Of a DNA stretch of 64,000 nt, positions 26,170-35,002 are shown one piece after another. Numbering within the stretch: position 1 is the stretch's first letter; every line of letters starts with the position of its first letter. A program made the position numbers and the translations under genes. Under the pieces are notes generated by a model. The model was not told the origin of the DNA. It did no database searches and saw nothing but the letters and a program-made list of their open reading frames with translations. This stretch comes from Dyadobacter chenhuakuii (GTDB lineage Bacteria; Bacteroidota; Bacteroidia; Cytophagales; Spirosomataceae): positions 2,232,001 through 2,296,000 of the forward strand of contig NZ_CP098805.1 in NCBI RefSeq assembly GCF_023821985.2, given 5' to 3'.

Positions 26170-27035
26170 TAAACAAAAAAGTTGAAATAATTAAACCATT
26201 GCTCAGGATATTCCTTCACTTTTCGTTCCAGTTCAGCAACATACAAGGCGGCGATCTCTTCGGGCTTGCGTTTTCCCGTTAACGGCAATGTTGCGCTGAG
26301 ATGATAACTGTACCTTCCATCTTTGGCAGCAAAAACGAATGTTACCGGCGCATCAAACTTGGAGGCGATAATGAACGGTCCGTAAGGAAACTTCGCCTTC
26401 CTGCCGAAAAAATCCAACTCTATAAACTTGGCGCCATCCATATAGCGATCTGAATGAATGGCCACAAACTCGTTGTTAACCAATGCGTTGCGAATTGCGA
26501 TAATGTGTGAAAGATCGTTTCTGATCGCGATAACCTTAAACCTGGAACCGCCTGTGGAACTGTCCATAAACTGTTTAATGCTTTCCACCTCCGCGTCCAG
26601 CATTACAATGTTAATGGTCGGTGTAATGCGCCCTTTCAGCAGGTTACCGGCCGTTTCCCAGTTACCCAAATGCGCGCTCAGCAGTATCCCGCCTTTTCGA
26701 CCTTCCCGTATATCAATCAGATATTGCTCATTTTCAAACACATGCGTAAACTTTTCCGTTTTCCCAAGCAGGAATGCGGCGCGGTCTACCAAAGTTTGTC
26801 CGAAAATGTAAAAGTTTTTCCTGGCCAGCTTTTTGGCCTCTGAAACTGGAAGATGGAGGGTATTTTGGTAAAAATCCAGTAACGCGCTTTTTTGCTTCGC
26901 TGCAAAAAGATAGTAATAATACGTTACCAGCTTCAACAAGCGGTAGGCAAAATCCAGCCCAAGCTTGTTAATGAAATAGAGAAAGATTTTGTACCCGACT
27001 AATGATCCTTTGGTTTTACCATCCCAACGGCTCAT
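26169..27035 (-). CDS. LpxL/HtrB-like lipid acyltransferase
   Basis: A 288-residue protein with a hydrophobic N-terminal segment and the acyltransferase HxxxxE motif H122-LGNW-E127 (ILLSAHLGNWETAGNLL), followed by HSDRYMDGAKFIELDFFGRKA. It belongs to the lipid A late acyltransferase superfamily, which moves acyl chains from ACP to a glycolipid. In aryl polyene loci such an enzyme may attach the polyene to a lipid anchor; its acceptor here is unknown. It lies 2 bases after the ACP 1 gene. Confidence 0.85.
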   Translation of the reverse strand: MSRWDGKTKGSLVGYKIFLYFINKLGLDFAYRLLKLVTYYYYLFAAKQKSALLDFYQNTLHLPVSEAKKLARKNFYIFGQTLVDRAAFLLGKTEKFTHVFENEQYLIDIREGRKGGILLSAHLGNWETAGNLLKGRITPTINIVMLDAEVESIKQFMDSSTGGSRFKVIAIRNDLSHIIAIRNALVNNEFVAIHSDRYMDGAKFIELDFFGRKAKFPYGPFIIASKFDAPVTFVFAAKDGRYSYHLSATLPLTGKRKPEEIAALYVAELERKVKEYPEQWFNYFNFFV

Positions 27036-27037
27036 TC

Positions 27038-27304
27038 TTATAGATTTAGTTTCTTACGAACAAGCCGGTAAAAATCACCGAATGTTACGATCTCCTTGAA
27101 GTCTTCGCCTGTAATTTTAATGTTGAGATTTTCTTCGATGAGCACCACAAGATCCACATAGTCAAGGCTGTCCAGATCGAGCGTATCTTTGAGACTGTTT
27201 TCAGGAAGAATCAGATTCCGGTCCACCTCAAACTCCTCCGATAAAAAATCCCTCGTTTCTTCGATAACTTCTTCCCAACTCATTTTTACGTCGTTAGCAT
27301 ACAT
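27038..27304 (-). CDS. Acyl carrier protein 1 of the pigment cluster
   Basis: An 88-residue ACP with attachment Ser46 in TLDLDSLDYVDLVVLIE. It is probably the carrier on which the aryl starter and first chain extensions are built. The Met used is at 27304; a promoter-like element ends only 5 bases upstream, so the second Met (27283, MSWEEVIEETRDFL) is a real alternative start. A 194-base gap separates it from the upstream ketosynthase gene, the only large gap in the operon. Confidence 0.92.
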   Translation of the reverse strand: MYANDVKMSWEEVIEETRDFLSEEFEVDRNLILPENSLKDTLDLDSLDYVDLVVLIEENLNIKITGEDFKEIVTFGDFYRLVRKKLNL

Positions 27305-27309
27305 GGCTA

Positions 27310-27341
27310 CAAAATTAATTTATTCTTGCTGATAGTTTAAA
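27310..27341 (-). promoter_or_regulatory. Candidate internal promoter before ACP 1
   Basis: On the minus strand TTTA (27338-27341) and TAATTTTG (27310-27317), a full TAnnTTTG match, are 20 bases apart. Further upstream in the same gap TAAATTTG (27439-27446) and TATTTTTG (27431-27438) also match. The gap at 27305-27498 may thus let the ACP-acyltransferase part be transcribed apart from the ammonia-lyase part. Confidence 0.4.
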
Positions 27342-27498
27342 GATATTGCTCTTTTTTAAATTAAACTCTGCGACTCACACAATAATTTAATACAAAAACC
27401 ATTGCATGCGCGCATCCCTTTGGAGCAGAACAAAAATACAAATTTACGGTTGCCGCGAACCGCCGCTTACGAAGTTGAAACTCCGCAAATCGTCCTGA

Positions 27499-28719
27499 TC
27501 AGGAGATTTTTTTGATGATTAATGTTGAATTTGTTCCGCCAAAACCAAACGAATTGGAAAGGAAACAATTGATTTCCTGCTCCTTAGTTTCAGCAATAAC
27601 GTTGATCCGCGCCGAGTCTTCGTCCGGGTTTTCGAAGTTGATATTGGGTGCTACAAAAGAATTCTGCATCATTAGTAAAGAGTAAACGATCTCGCTGGCA
27701 CCCGCCATCCAGCACTCATGCCCCGTCATTGATTTGGTTGAACTTACTGGTGTTTCAGGCCCGAAAACTTCAAAAATCGCTCGTGCTTCACTCCCATCGC
27801 CGACTGGCGTCGACGTGGCGTGCGCATTAATGTAATCCACCTCATCCGCAGCAATTCCCGCCTGGGTCATGGCCATTTTAAGTGAGCGGACCTGCCCGTC
27901 GATGCTGGGATTGGATATGTGATCGCCGTTGGAAGAAAATCCGTAGCCGATGAGTTCTGCCAGTATAGGAGCACCGCGCTTCACGGCGGACTCGTATGAT
28001 TCGAGAATTACTGTTGCCGCGCCGCCGCTGGGGATCAGCCCGTCGCGATCGCGATCGAATGGCCGGGAAGCTTTTGCAGGCTCCGATTCTCGTATGGAGA
28101 ATGTTCCCAGCCCGTCGAAACTGGCCATGGCAGCAATGTTAATTTCCTGCGCACCACCGCAAATGATCCTGTCCTGCAATCCCTGCCGGATCATCATGTA
28201 ACCCATCCCGATAGAATGGGAGCCGGATGCGCAAGCCGCGCTGAGTGTAAAATTGATTCCTTTTAACTTAAAAATCGTCGAAAGGTTCATATTAACCGTG
28301 CTATTCATGTTTTGAAAAATAGCGCCGCTTCCAATTAATGTGGTGTCGTGTTTTTCTTTGGCTTTGTCAACCGCTTCCACCACCGATGAGGCAGTGCTGT
28401 CGTTACCATAAATGATGCCGGTTTCTGTGGTTTCGAGAAAGTCCACATCCAATCCCGAGAGTTCAAGCGCCTGACGCGTAGCCATATATGCATAAATAGC
28501 GGGCTGGTGCATACCCAGGCGCTGCCTTCTGGACAGGTAGTTTTTCAGGTCGGGCTCCTGAACCATGCCCGTTAGCGCAGAACGAAAGCCAAAATCCTTC
28601 CTAACCTGATCAAAAACAACCCCGCTTTTCCCGGCATACAAAGATTTTGTGACCTCGTCCAGGTTTTCGCCTAAACAAGAGTAAATCCCAATTCCGGTTA
28701 CGACAACTCTGTGATCCAT
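27499..28719 (-). CDS. Beta-ketoacyl-ACP synthase, FabB-like (ketosynthase 1)
   Basis: A 406-residue KAS I-like ketosynthase with the full triad: Cys163 in FTLSAACASGSHSIGMGY, His in YINAHATSTPVGDGSEA and His in STKSMTGHECWMAGASE, ending in FLSNSFGFGGTNSTLIIKK. The HATSTPVGD and GHECWMAGASE forms are nearer to FabB than FabF. It would do the early condensations on the aryl starter. It is separated from the reductase gene by 3 bases. Confidence 0.93.
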   Translation of the reverse strand: MDHRVVVTGIGIYSCLGENLDEVTKSLYAGKSGVVFDQVRKDFGFRSALTGMVQEPDLKNYLSRRQRLGMHQPAIYAYMATRQALELSGLDVDFLETTETGIIYGNDSTASSVVEAVDKAKEKHDTTLIGSGAIFQNMNSTVNMNLSTIFKLKGINFTLSAACASGSHSIGMGYMMIRQGLQDRIICGGAQEINIAAMASFDGLGTFSIRESEPAKASRPFDRDRDGLIPSGGAATVILESYESAVKRGAPILAELIGYGFSSNGDHISNPSIDGQVRSLKMAMTQAGIAADEVDYINAHATSTPVGDGSEARAIFEVFGPETPVSSTKSMTGHECWMAGASEIVYSLLMMQNSFVAPNINFENPDEDSARINVIAETKEQEINCFLSNSFGFGGTNSTLIIKKIS

Positions 28720-28722
28720 TAA

Positions 28723-29454
28723 TTATGAATAAATTCCTCCGTTGATATTAATCACCTCGCCCGTAATGTAGGCGGCCTTATCCGAGACCAGAAAACTAAC
28801 CAGATGTGCAACTTCCTCCGCTTGGCCGAAACGGTTCATCGGTATCATTTGCTTTAATTCTGCTTCGTTCAGGTCTTTGGTCATATCGCTCGTGATAAAA
28901 CCCGGCGCAACTGCATTTACCGTGATCTTGCGCTTAGCAACTTCCTGTGCCAACGCTTTTGTGGCTGCAATAATTGCCCCCTTGGCTGCCGAATAATTCG
29001 TTTGCCCGGCCACGCCCTTCATTCCGGACACCGATGCAATGTTAACAATCCGGCCCGAACGCTTGCGCAGCATTTGCTGAATGGCATTTTGCGTAACATT
29101 AAATAGGCCTTTCGCGGAAATGTTCATCACATCGTCCCAATCCTGTTCCGGCATCCACATAAACAGGCCGTCACGCGTAATGCCGGCATTATTCACCAAC
29201 ACACTGATATGCTTTTCTTCGTTCCTCTCTCTCCATTTGTTCAGGGCCTCGTCCACCTCCGTTTTTGTCTGAACATTGAATTGCAACAATTCCCCGGCCC
29301 CACCGGCAGCCACAATTGCTGCTAACGTTTCCTCTGCCGCGGCCTGATTGGAAGAATAATTGACCAGAATATATAGCCCGTGATCTTTTGCAAGCTGCAC
29401 CGCTATGGCACGGCCCAGTCCTCTTGACGCGCCTGTTACCAATGCACAGCTCAT
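28723..29454 (-). CDS. 3-oxoacyl-ACP reductase (FabG-like) of the pigment cluster
   Basis: A 243-residue SDR, the size of FabG. The NADP site is TGASRGLG (7-14), then LVNNAGITRDGLFMWMPEQDWDDVM, catalytic Ser in IVNIASVSGMKG and YSAAK with following KALAQEVAKRKITVNAVAPGFI, all as in FabG. It reduces 3-ketoacyl-ACP for the polyene chain; the cluster location argues it is a dedicated copy. It overlaps the ammonia-lyase stop by 4 bases. Confidence 0.93.
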   Translation of the reverse strand: MSCALVTGASRGLGRAIAVQLAKDHGLYILVNYSSNQAAAEETLAAIVAAGGAGELLQFNVQTKTEVDEALNKWRERNEEKHISVLVNNAGITRDGLFMWMPEQDWDDVMNISAKGLFNVTQNAIQQMLRKRSGRIVNIASVSGMKGVAGQTNYSAAKGAIIAATKALAQEVAKRKITVNAVAPGFITSDMTKDLNEAELKQMIPMNRFGQAEEVAHLVSFLVSDKAAYITGEVININGGIYS

Positions 29455-30980
29455 AATTTAAAGGGGGTTTCTTTGATATATTCGAATACTGCTGCAATGC
29501 TTTCGGATTGCGGAATATCCTCTTTCACGAAATGCGCATGCTGCCTGATCTGGCTGTAAATGGATTTTGCATTAGGCGATAACCGCTCCTGCTCACCCGG
29601 TTCCAGCAAATCAATGGCCTGGCAAATGGCCATAATGTGAATTGACATTACCTGGAATGAGTTTTCCAGAACCTGCTTGGCAAGCACCGCACTATTGGTC
29701 CCCATGCTTACAATGTCCTGATTATCATTATTATTAGGAATGCTATGCACGTAAACTGAACCGGATAGCGCCTGGTTTTCTGCTGTTGTGGAAGTCGCTG
29801 TAAACTGCACGCCCTGGAAGCCGAAATTCAATCCCCATGTTCCGGCGTTCAGGAATGGCGGAAACTTGCCATTTAATTTACTGTTCATCAGGAAGTTGAG
29901 CTGCCTTTCCATTAGCATTGAAAGCTTGGTAAGGACAATTTTAACTTTATCCATTTCCAGCGAAATGTAGTCGCCGTGGAAATTGCCTCCGTGGAAAACA
30001 TTATCGTCCTCCGGGCTTACAATAGGGTTATCATTGGTTGAATTAAGCTCATTTTCAACCACTTCCTGCGCATACTGCAATGTATCAAGGATTGGCCCCA
30101 GGATCTGCGGAACGCATCTTACCGAATAATATTCCTGGATCTTCCGCTCAAATTCCTTCCGTTGCAGCGCCGTATCATCTTTAAATAACTCTTCACGACT
30201 GCGTATCAACTGACTGCCAGCCACAAAATCACGCATTTGCTGCGCTATAATTTGCTGGCCTTTATGGTGTTTAACCGCATTCAGTTGCTTGGAAAACGAA
30301 TCATCAAATGCTTCAATAACCTCATTCAGCATGGCCGACGCCGCAACCGCCCATTGCACCAGCCTTTTTGCATAAATAATATTGATCGCCGCAATGCCCG
30401 TCATGCAGGACGTTCCGTTGATCAGCCCTAGGCCGTCGCGCAATTCCATTTTAAGCGGCTCAATGTTATTTTTTGCTAAAACATCGGCCGTTTTTGTCCT
30501 GATCCCGCCTTCATAAACGTGCCCTTCGCCGATCAGGTTAAGGCCTAGATGGGAAAGCTGAACAAGGTCACCGCTCGCGCCGACGCTTCCATGCTCGAAG
30601 ATTTCAGGTACAATCCCTTTATTTAAAAATGCGACAAGCTGCTTGATAACACCCGTGCTGACACCCGAGTTGGCCTGCAAAAATGAATTCAGGCGCGCTA
30701 CCATCACACTGCGGGCATAAATTTCGTTGAGTGGCCTGCCTATACCGCTGGAATGGCTGCGGATGAGGTTGTATTGCAGGTTACTCAGCTTATCAGTCTC
30801 AATCCGGTATTGAGCCATCGGGCCAAAACCGGTATTGATTCCGTATATAATTTTATCTTTGGAGAAATTCGTAAGAAATGTAAAGGACTTAGAAACTTTA
30901 TTGAGGGCGTCTTCGGCTAAGATAAATTCCTTCTTTTCAAAAGCATACTGCTCGATATGAGCTAAGGAAATACTATTCAT
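29451..30980 (-). CDS. Aromatic amino acid ammonia-lyase (tyrosine type likely)
   Basis: A 509-residue member of the HAL/TAL/PAL family. The self-made MIO cofactor forms from A135-S136-G137 in FEHGSVGASGDLVQLSHLG. Other signatures are YGINTGFGPMAQYRI, LQYNLIRSHSSGIG and SIPNNNDNQDIVSMGTN. It removes ammonia from an aromatic amino acid; the close resemblance to the Flavobacterium johnsoniae tyrosine ammonia-lyase pattern and the place at the head of a polyene operon favour L-tyrosine to 4-coumarate, the aryl starter of flexirubins. The SH pair in the substrate loop also occurs in histidine lyases, so specificity is inferred. It heads the minus-strand operon opposite the exporter fusion. Confidence 0.92.
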   Translation of the reverse strand: MNSISLAHIEQYAFEKKEFILAEDALNKVSKSFTFLTNFSKDKIIYGINTGFGPMAQYRIETDKLSNLQYNLIRSHSSGIGRPLNEIYARSVMVARLNSFLQANSGVSTGVIKQLVAFLNKGIVPEIFEHGSVGASGDLVQLSHLGLNLIGEGHVYEGGIRTKTADVLAKNNIEPLKMELRDGLGLINGTSCMTGIAAINIIYAKRLVQWAVAASAMLNEVIEAFDDSFSKQLNAVKHHKGQQIIAQQMRDFVAGSQLIRSREELFKDDTALQRKEFERKIQEYYSVRCVPQILGPILDTLQYAQEVVENELNSTNDNPIVSPEDDNVFHGGNFHGDYISLEMDKVKIVLTKLSMLMERQLNFLMNSKLNGKFPPFLNAGTWGLNFGFQGVQFTATSTTAENQALSGSVYVHSIPNNNDNQDIVSMGTNSAVLAKQVLENSFQVMSIHIMAICQAIDLLEPGEQERLSPNAKSIYSQIRQHAHFVKEDIPQSESIAAVFEYIKETPFKL

Positions 30981-31005
30981 TTAGAGATTGCATAATTAAT
31001 ATTAC

Positions 31006-31038
31006 GTAAAATAAATCTTTTTTTGCGGTTTTGACAAA
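31006..31038 (-). promoter_or_regulatory. Candidate promoter of the pigment operon
   Basis: On the minus strand TTTG (31035-31038) is followed after 21 bases by TATTTTAC (31006-31013), 6 of 8 matches to TAnnTTTG, 25 bases before the ammonia-lyase start. Moderately supported. Confidence 0.35.
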
Positions 31039-31070
31039 CATGCCGCAATCGGCAAACGTGCCACCGGAAG

Positions 31071-31100
31071 TTGCCGGAATTTTACATTTGCTTACTTTTG
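31071..31100 (+). promoter_or_regulatory. Candidate promoter of the exporter-fusion operon
   Basis: TTG (31071-31073) is followed after 19 bases by TACTTTTG (31093-31100), a full match to TAnnTTTG. The start codon is 25 bases downstream. The two divergent promoters share about 100 bases, room for one regulator; none is encoded nearby. Confidence 0.55.
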
Positions 31101-31124
31101 TCTGACATTCACGTTCCCCTTTCA

Positions 31125-34100
31125 ATGATCGGAGATTTACTTTTAAGGTTACATCAGTTCCTTTCCAGACACAAGCCCGCATTTTTCCTCAGTCTGGTTG
31201 TCCTTACAAGTTTTCTGATCCTGGGAATCTCGCGGTTAAAGGTAACGGAAAGCATTTTTGCAACCTTACCGAAGGGTAAGAGCTTCGAAGAATTCAACCG
31301 GCTCATTGAAAGCAAGAACATTATCAACCAGATCGTCTTTTCGATTGACGTCCCAGAAGAAACAACATCTGATGAAGCTAAATTGCTCGGAGAAGCGTTT
31401 TCCGACTCGCTGACAAGATATACCAACGGTGCCATCCGGAACATTCAGATCGAACGGCCGTTCGCTCAGGAAGATGTTTACCAGTTTGTTTACGGCCGTT
31501 TTCCGGAGCTCATTGATTCTTCCTATTATTCACACATTGCCAGCCGATTAAATGCGGATACGGTTAAAGCTTCGGTTAACTCGGCTTATAATCAGCTTAC
31601 TACGCCCGGGGGGACATTTCTCAAACAGTTCATTGTCAATGATCCGCTTGGGATAACCGGCCCGTATTTCCGGAAATTAAATGCCAGTAGCAATGCGAAC
31701 GGCATGATGCTCGAAGATGGCGTCATGTTCACGGGCGATCGCAAGAAAATGATCATTTTTGCCGCAACGAGTTTTGATTCAGGCGATTCCGAGAAAAATG
31801 TGGAGCTCTATGAGGATGTTGAAGCATTCAAATCCCGCTGGAATAAGCGGCAGAAATACCATCATTTCTCGTATTTCGGCACTTTCGAAATCGCTGCGCG
31901 CAATGCCATTCAAGTCAAAAAAGATTCCTATTTAACATCTTTCATCGCGTTGGGGGGCATTTTGCTGTTGCTAATCCTCTACTATCGCAAATTCCTCATT
32001 CCGCTATACATTATATTACCCGGCGTGTTCGGGGCGATTTTCGCGCTGGGCATTATCGGTTATATCCGGCCCGAAATATCGGGGATTTCCCTGGCAACCG
32101 GCGCTGTTGTTTTTGGCATCTTGCTGGATTATGCATTTCACTTCTTCACCCATTTAAGGCATACCAATTCTATTTCCGCTGCCATTAAGGAAGTAAGCGC
32201 GCCTTTGCTGACCGGCAGTTTCACGACCGTAATGGCTTTCAGTGCGTTGCATTTTGCCAATTCGGCAGTTTTGCAGGATTTTGGCCTGTTTTCGTCCCTT
32301 AGCTTGCTGGGCGCTGCGCTTTTTACACTGATCGCGCTGCCCGTTATCCTGTCATCTGTTGCATTTGAGAAAAAGCAGATGCCCGCAGAAAGTCGCGCGT
32401 TTCGGTTTCCGCAAATTCAGGAAAAGTCCAGGCCGATGATTCTGGCATTTATTGCTGTTATGACCCTGGTCTTCCTCTATTTTGCCAGGTTTACGGAGTT
32501 TGACAGCAGCTTTGAAAACCTTAGCATTCAGGATAAGGATCTGCAAAAACGCGAGGAAGCGCTCACAGGCATTGACCCAAAGGCAGAAAAAAGGATCTAT
32601 ATCTTCGCCAGCAATCCGGTCAGGGCTAAGGCCGAATCAATCAATTACCGGGTTTACCAAAACCTGGTCCAGCTGCGTGATCAGGGAAAAATAAACAGCT
32701 TCGTTTCTTCCGGCTCATTCCTTATCCCGCATGAACTCCGGCTGGAACGCAACCGCAAATGGCATGATTTCTGGGATTTGCGCCGGAAAGAGGCCACCTA
32801 TAATGCGTTGGATCTGGCGGCGGCAAAGAAAGGATTTAGCACCAATGCATTCAGTGATTTCAAATCATGGGTCGCAGGTCAGCAGCCAGGCGCTGTCCCC
32901 GTGGATACATTGCTGGCAGAACTTGGCCTGGATAATCTGATCGAGGCGAATGTCAGCGGCACGACATTCATCACCACATTGATCGTCCCGCAGAATCAGC
33001 TGCCTTTTGTTAAAGATGAACTTAGAGCGATCCCGGGAATTGCGTTATTTGATCGCGGTGAACTGGCCGGTGATCTGCTCAAACTGGTAAAGGACGACTT
33101 CAATTATCTCTTGCTTATCTCCGCGTCGATCGTCTTCCTTACATTACTCGTCGTTTACGGACGGATCGAATTAACACTGTTAACTTTCCTGCCAATGGTG
33201 ATCAGCTGGATCTGGATATTGGGTATAGCGGCCATTTTGGGCATAAAATTCAACTTTGTCAATGTAATCGTCACCACATTCATTTTCGGACTTGGCGACG
33301 ATTTCAGCATTTTTGTCACGGACGGCTTGCTAAATAAATACAAATACGGCAAGGATTCACTTCGCTCCTACCAGTCAGCCATTGCCTTATCAGCCACCAC
33401 CACGATCATCGGAACGGGTGTCCTCATCTTTGCCAAACATCCCGCCATTCAATCCATTGCACTGATCAGTGTGTTGGGCATTGTCTGCATCCTGTTCATA
33501 TCCTTTGTTTTTCAACCTGTCCTTTTTGGTTTTTTTGTCCAAAACAGAATAGCAAAAAAGAAGGCGCCGGTAACATTAGTGCCATTCCTGATCAGCGTTT
33601 CCAGTTTCACCTACTTCCTTTCGGGCTGCCTGTTTTTGCATTCCAAACTGGTTACGATTCTGTTGCTGCCCATTTCAAAGTTGCGGAAGAAGGCAATGCT
33701 CAACCGTTCGCTTTCTTTTTATGCCAAAACCGTGATCTATTCGGGACCACATGTAAAAAAGAATTTTTCAGGACTGGAAAATTTGCAGCCCGAGAAACCG
33801 GTCATTTTCATTGCGAACCACACTTCGTTTCTGGACATTTTGCTGGCCATTATGCTTAATCCGAAAATCGTTCTAATGGTCAAAGGCTGGGTGTACAATT
33901 CGCCGTTTTTCGGACCCATTATTCGTCATGCGGGTTACGTGTATACGGATGACGGCCCCGAGGAGAACATTAACAAGGTTAAAGAACTCGTTGCAGACGG
34001 TTATTCACTCCTCATCTTTCCCGAAGGAACACGGTCGGAAGACGGGCAGATCACCCGGTTCCATAAGGGCGCTTTTCACCTCGCCGAGCAGCTTGGCCTC

Positions 34101-34964
34101 GACATTCAGCCCATACTGATCCACGGCGCTTCTGATGTTTTGCCTAAAAACGATTTTCTGATCCGACCCGGCGCACTCAATGTTCGCGTGCTCCCGCGCA
34201 TACGCCTGTCCGATCCGGAATGGGGCAGCCAGCTGCGGGATAAGACCAAGAACATTGCTGCATATTTTAAAACTGCATTTGCTTCCTATAAAAATGAAAT
34301 GGAAGACACGGCGTATCTGAAACATAAAATTTTTACCAATTATGTATTTAAAGGCCCTGTCCTCGAATGGTATTTCAAGATCAAGTGGCGGCTGGAAAGT
34401 AAGAATTTCGCCTACTATAATGAGCTGATCGGCGATCGGAAGAACATTCTGGACATTGGCTGCGGATACGGCTACTTGTCCTTTTATCTGCATTATAAGA
34501 ACGAGGACCGCCTGATCACAGGCATTGATTATGATGAGGAAAAGATCAGCGTTGCGCAAAACAGTTATCGCAAAACGGCTCATCTGAACTTCGTCTGCAG
34601 CGACATTATGCAGGCCGATCTCGGCAGTCAGGATGTGATATTTTTAAATGATGTGCTGCACTATTTATCAAAAGAAAAACAGCTTAAATTGCTCGAAAGG
34701 TGTGCATTAGCGCTGCAACCGGACGGCATTCTTTTCATCCGCGACGGCATTACCGATAATCAGGAAAAGCACCGGAATACGCAGAAAACCGAAGCATTAT
34801 CAACAAAATTTTTCTCTTTTAACCGCAAAGAAGATGAATTTCACTTCTTTTCATCCGTCGATATCCAAGACTTCGCCGCCAGGCACCATATGCATGTCGA
34901 GATGCAGGAACATTCGAGCAATACGTCGAATGTGCTGTTCATTTTGCGGCCAGTGACCAGATAA
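31125..34964 (+). CDS. Three-domain fusion: MMPL/RND exporter, lysophospholipid-type acyltransferase, SAM methyltransferase
   Basis: A 1,279-residue protein. Residues about 1-840 are an MMPL/RND-type exporter with about 12 membrane segments in two halves (one helix, large periplasmic loop, five helices, twice), including GVVFG-type and GLGDDFSIF acidic membrane motifs. Residues about 870-1060 are a PlsC-type acyltransferase with N898-H899-TSFLD and F965-PEGTRS. Residues about 1085-1279 are a class I methyltransferase with LDIGCGYGY (D1110-G1116) and LNDVLHYL. One polypeptide may finish, methylate and export the pigment lipid. The frame opens at a TTG (31071), but ATG 31125 is chosen as it lies just after the promoter-like element. 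Followed after 38 bases by the oxidoreductase gene. Confidence 0.9.
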   Translation: MIGDLLLRLHQFLSRHKPAFFLSLVVLTSFLILGISRLKVTESIFATLPKGKSFEEFNRLIESKNIINQIVFSIDVPEETTSDEAKLLGEAFSDSLTRYTNGAIRNIQIERPFAQEDVYQFVYGRFPELIDSSYYSHIASRLNADTVKASVNSAYNQLTTPGGTFLKQFIVNDPLGITGPYFRKLNASSNANGMMLEDGVMFTGDRKKMIIFAATSFDSGDSEKNVELYEDVEAFKSRWNKRQKYHHFSYFGTFEIAARNAIQVKKDSYLTSFIALGGILLLLILYYRKFLIPLYIILPGVFGAIFALGIIGYIRPEISGISLATGAVVFGILLDYAFHFFTHLRHTNSISAAIKEVSAPLLTGSFTTVMAFSALHFANSAVLQDFGLFSSLSLLGAALFTLIALPVILSSVAFEKKQMPAESRAFRFPQIQEKSRPMILAFIAVMTLVFLYFARFTEFDSSFENLSIQDKDLQKREEALTGIDPKAEKRIYIFASNPVRAKAESINYRVYQNLVQLRDQGKINSFVSSGSFLIPHELRLERNRKWHDFWDLRRKEATYNALDLAAAKKGFSTNAFSDFKSWVAGQQPGAVPVDTLLAELGLDNLIEANVSGTTFITTLIVPQNQLPFVKDELRAIPGIALFDRGELAGDLLKLVKDDFNYLLLISASIVFLTLLVVYGRIELTLLTFLPMVISWIWILGIAAILGIKFNFVNVIVTTFIFGLGDDFSIFVTDGLLNKYKYGKDSLRSYQSAIALSATTTIIGTGVLIFAKHPAIQSIALISVLGIVCILFISFVFQPVLFGFFVQNRIAKKKAPVTLVPFLISVSSFTYFLSGCLFLHSKLVTILLLPISKLRKKAMLNRSLSFYAKTVIYSGPHVKKNFSGLENLQPEKPVIFIANHTSFLDILLAIMLNPKIVLMVKGWVYNSPFFGPIIRHAGYVYTDDGPEENINKVKELVADGYSLLIFPEGTRSEDGQITRFHKGAFHLAEQLGLDIQPILIHGASDVLPKNDFLIRPGALNVRVLPRIRLSDPEWGSQLRDKTKNIAAYFKTAFASYKNEMEDTAYLKHKIFTNYVFKGPVLEWYFKIKWRLESKNFAYYNELIGDRKNILDIGCGYGYLSFYLHYKNEDRLITGIDYDEEKISVAQNSYRKTAHLNFVCSDIMQADLGSQDVIFLNDVLHYLSKEKQLKLLERCALALQPDGILFIRDGITDNQEKHRNTQKTEALSTKFFSFNRKEDEFHFFSSVDIQDFAARHHMHVEMQEHSSNTSNVLFILRPVTR

Positions 34965-35002
34965 TAATTGGTGTATTATAAACTTTTTCAATAACCATTT
35001 TA

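Noticed and set aside
31071..31124. Upstream TTG start for the exporter fusion
   Set aside because: It lies inside the promoter-like region; ATG 31125 follows at a normal distance.
34005..34583. Open frame of 192 codons on the minus strand inside the exporter fusion
   Set aside because: Antisense to the acyltransferase and methyltransferase part; no motif.
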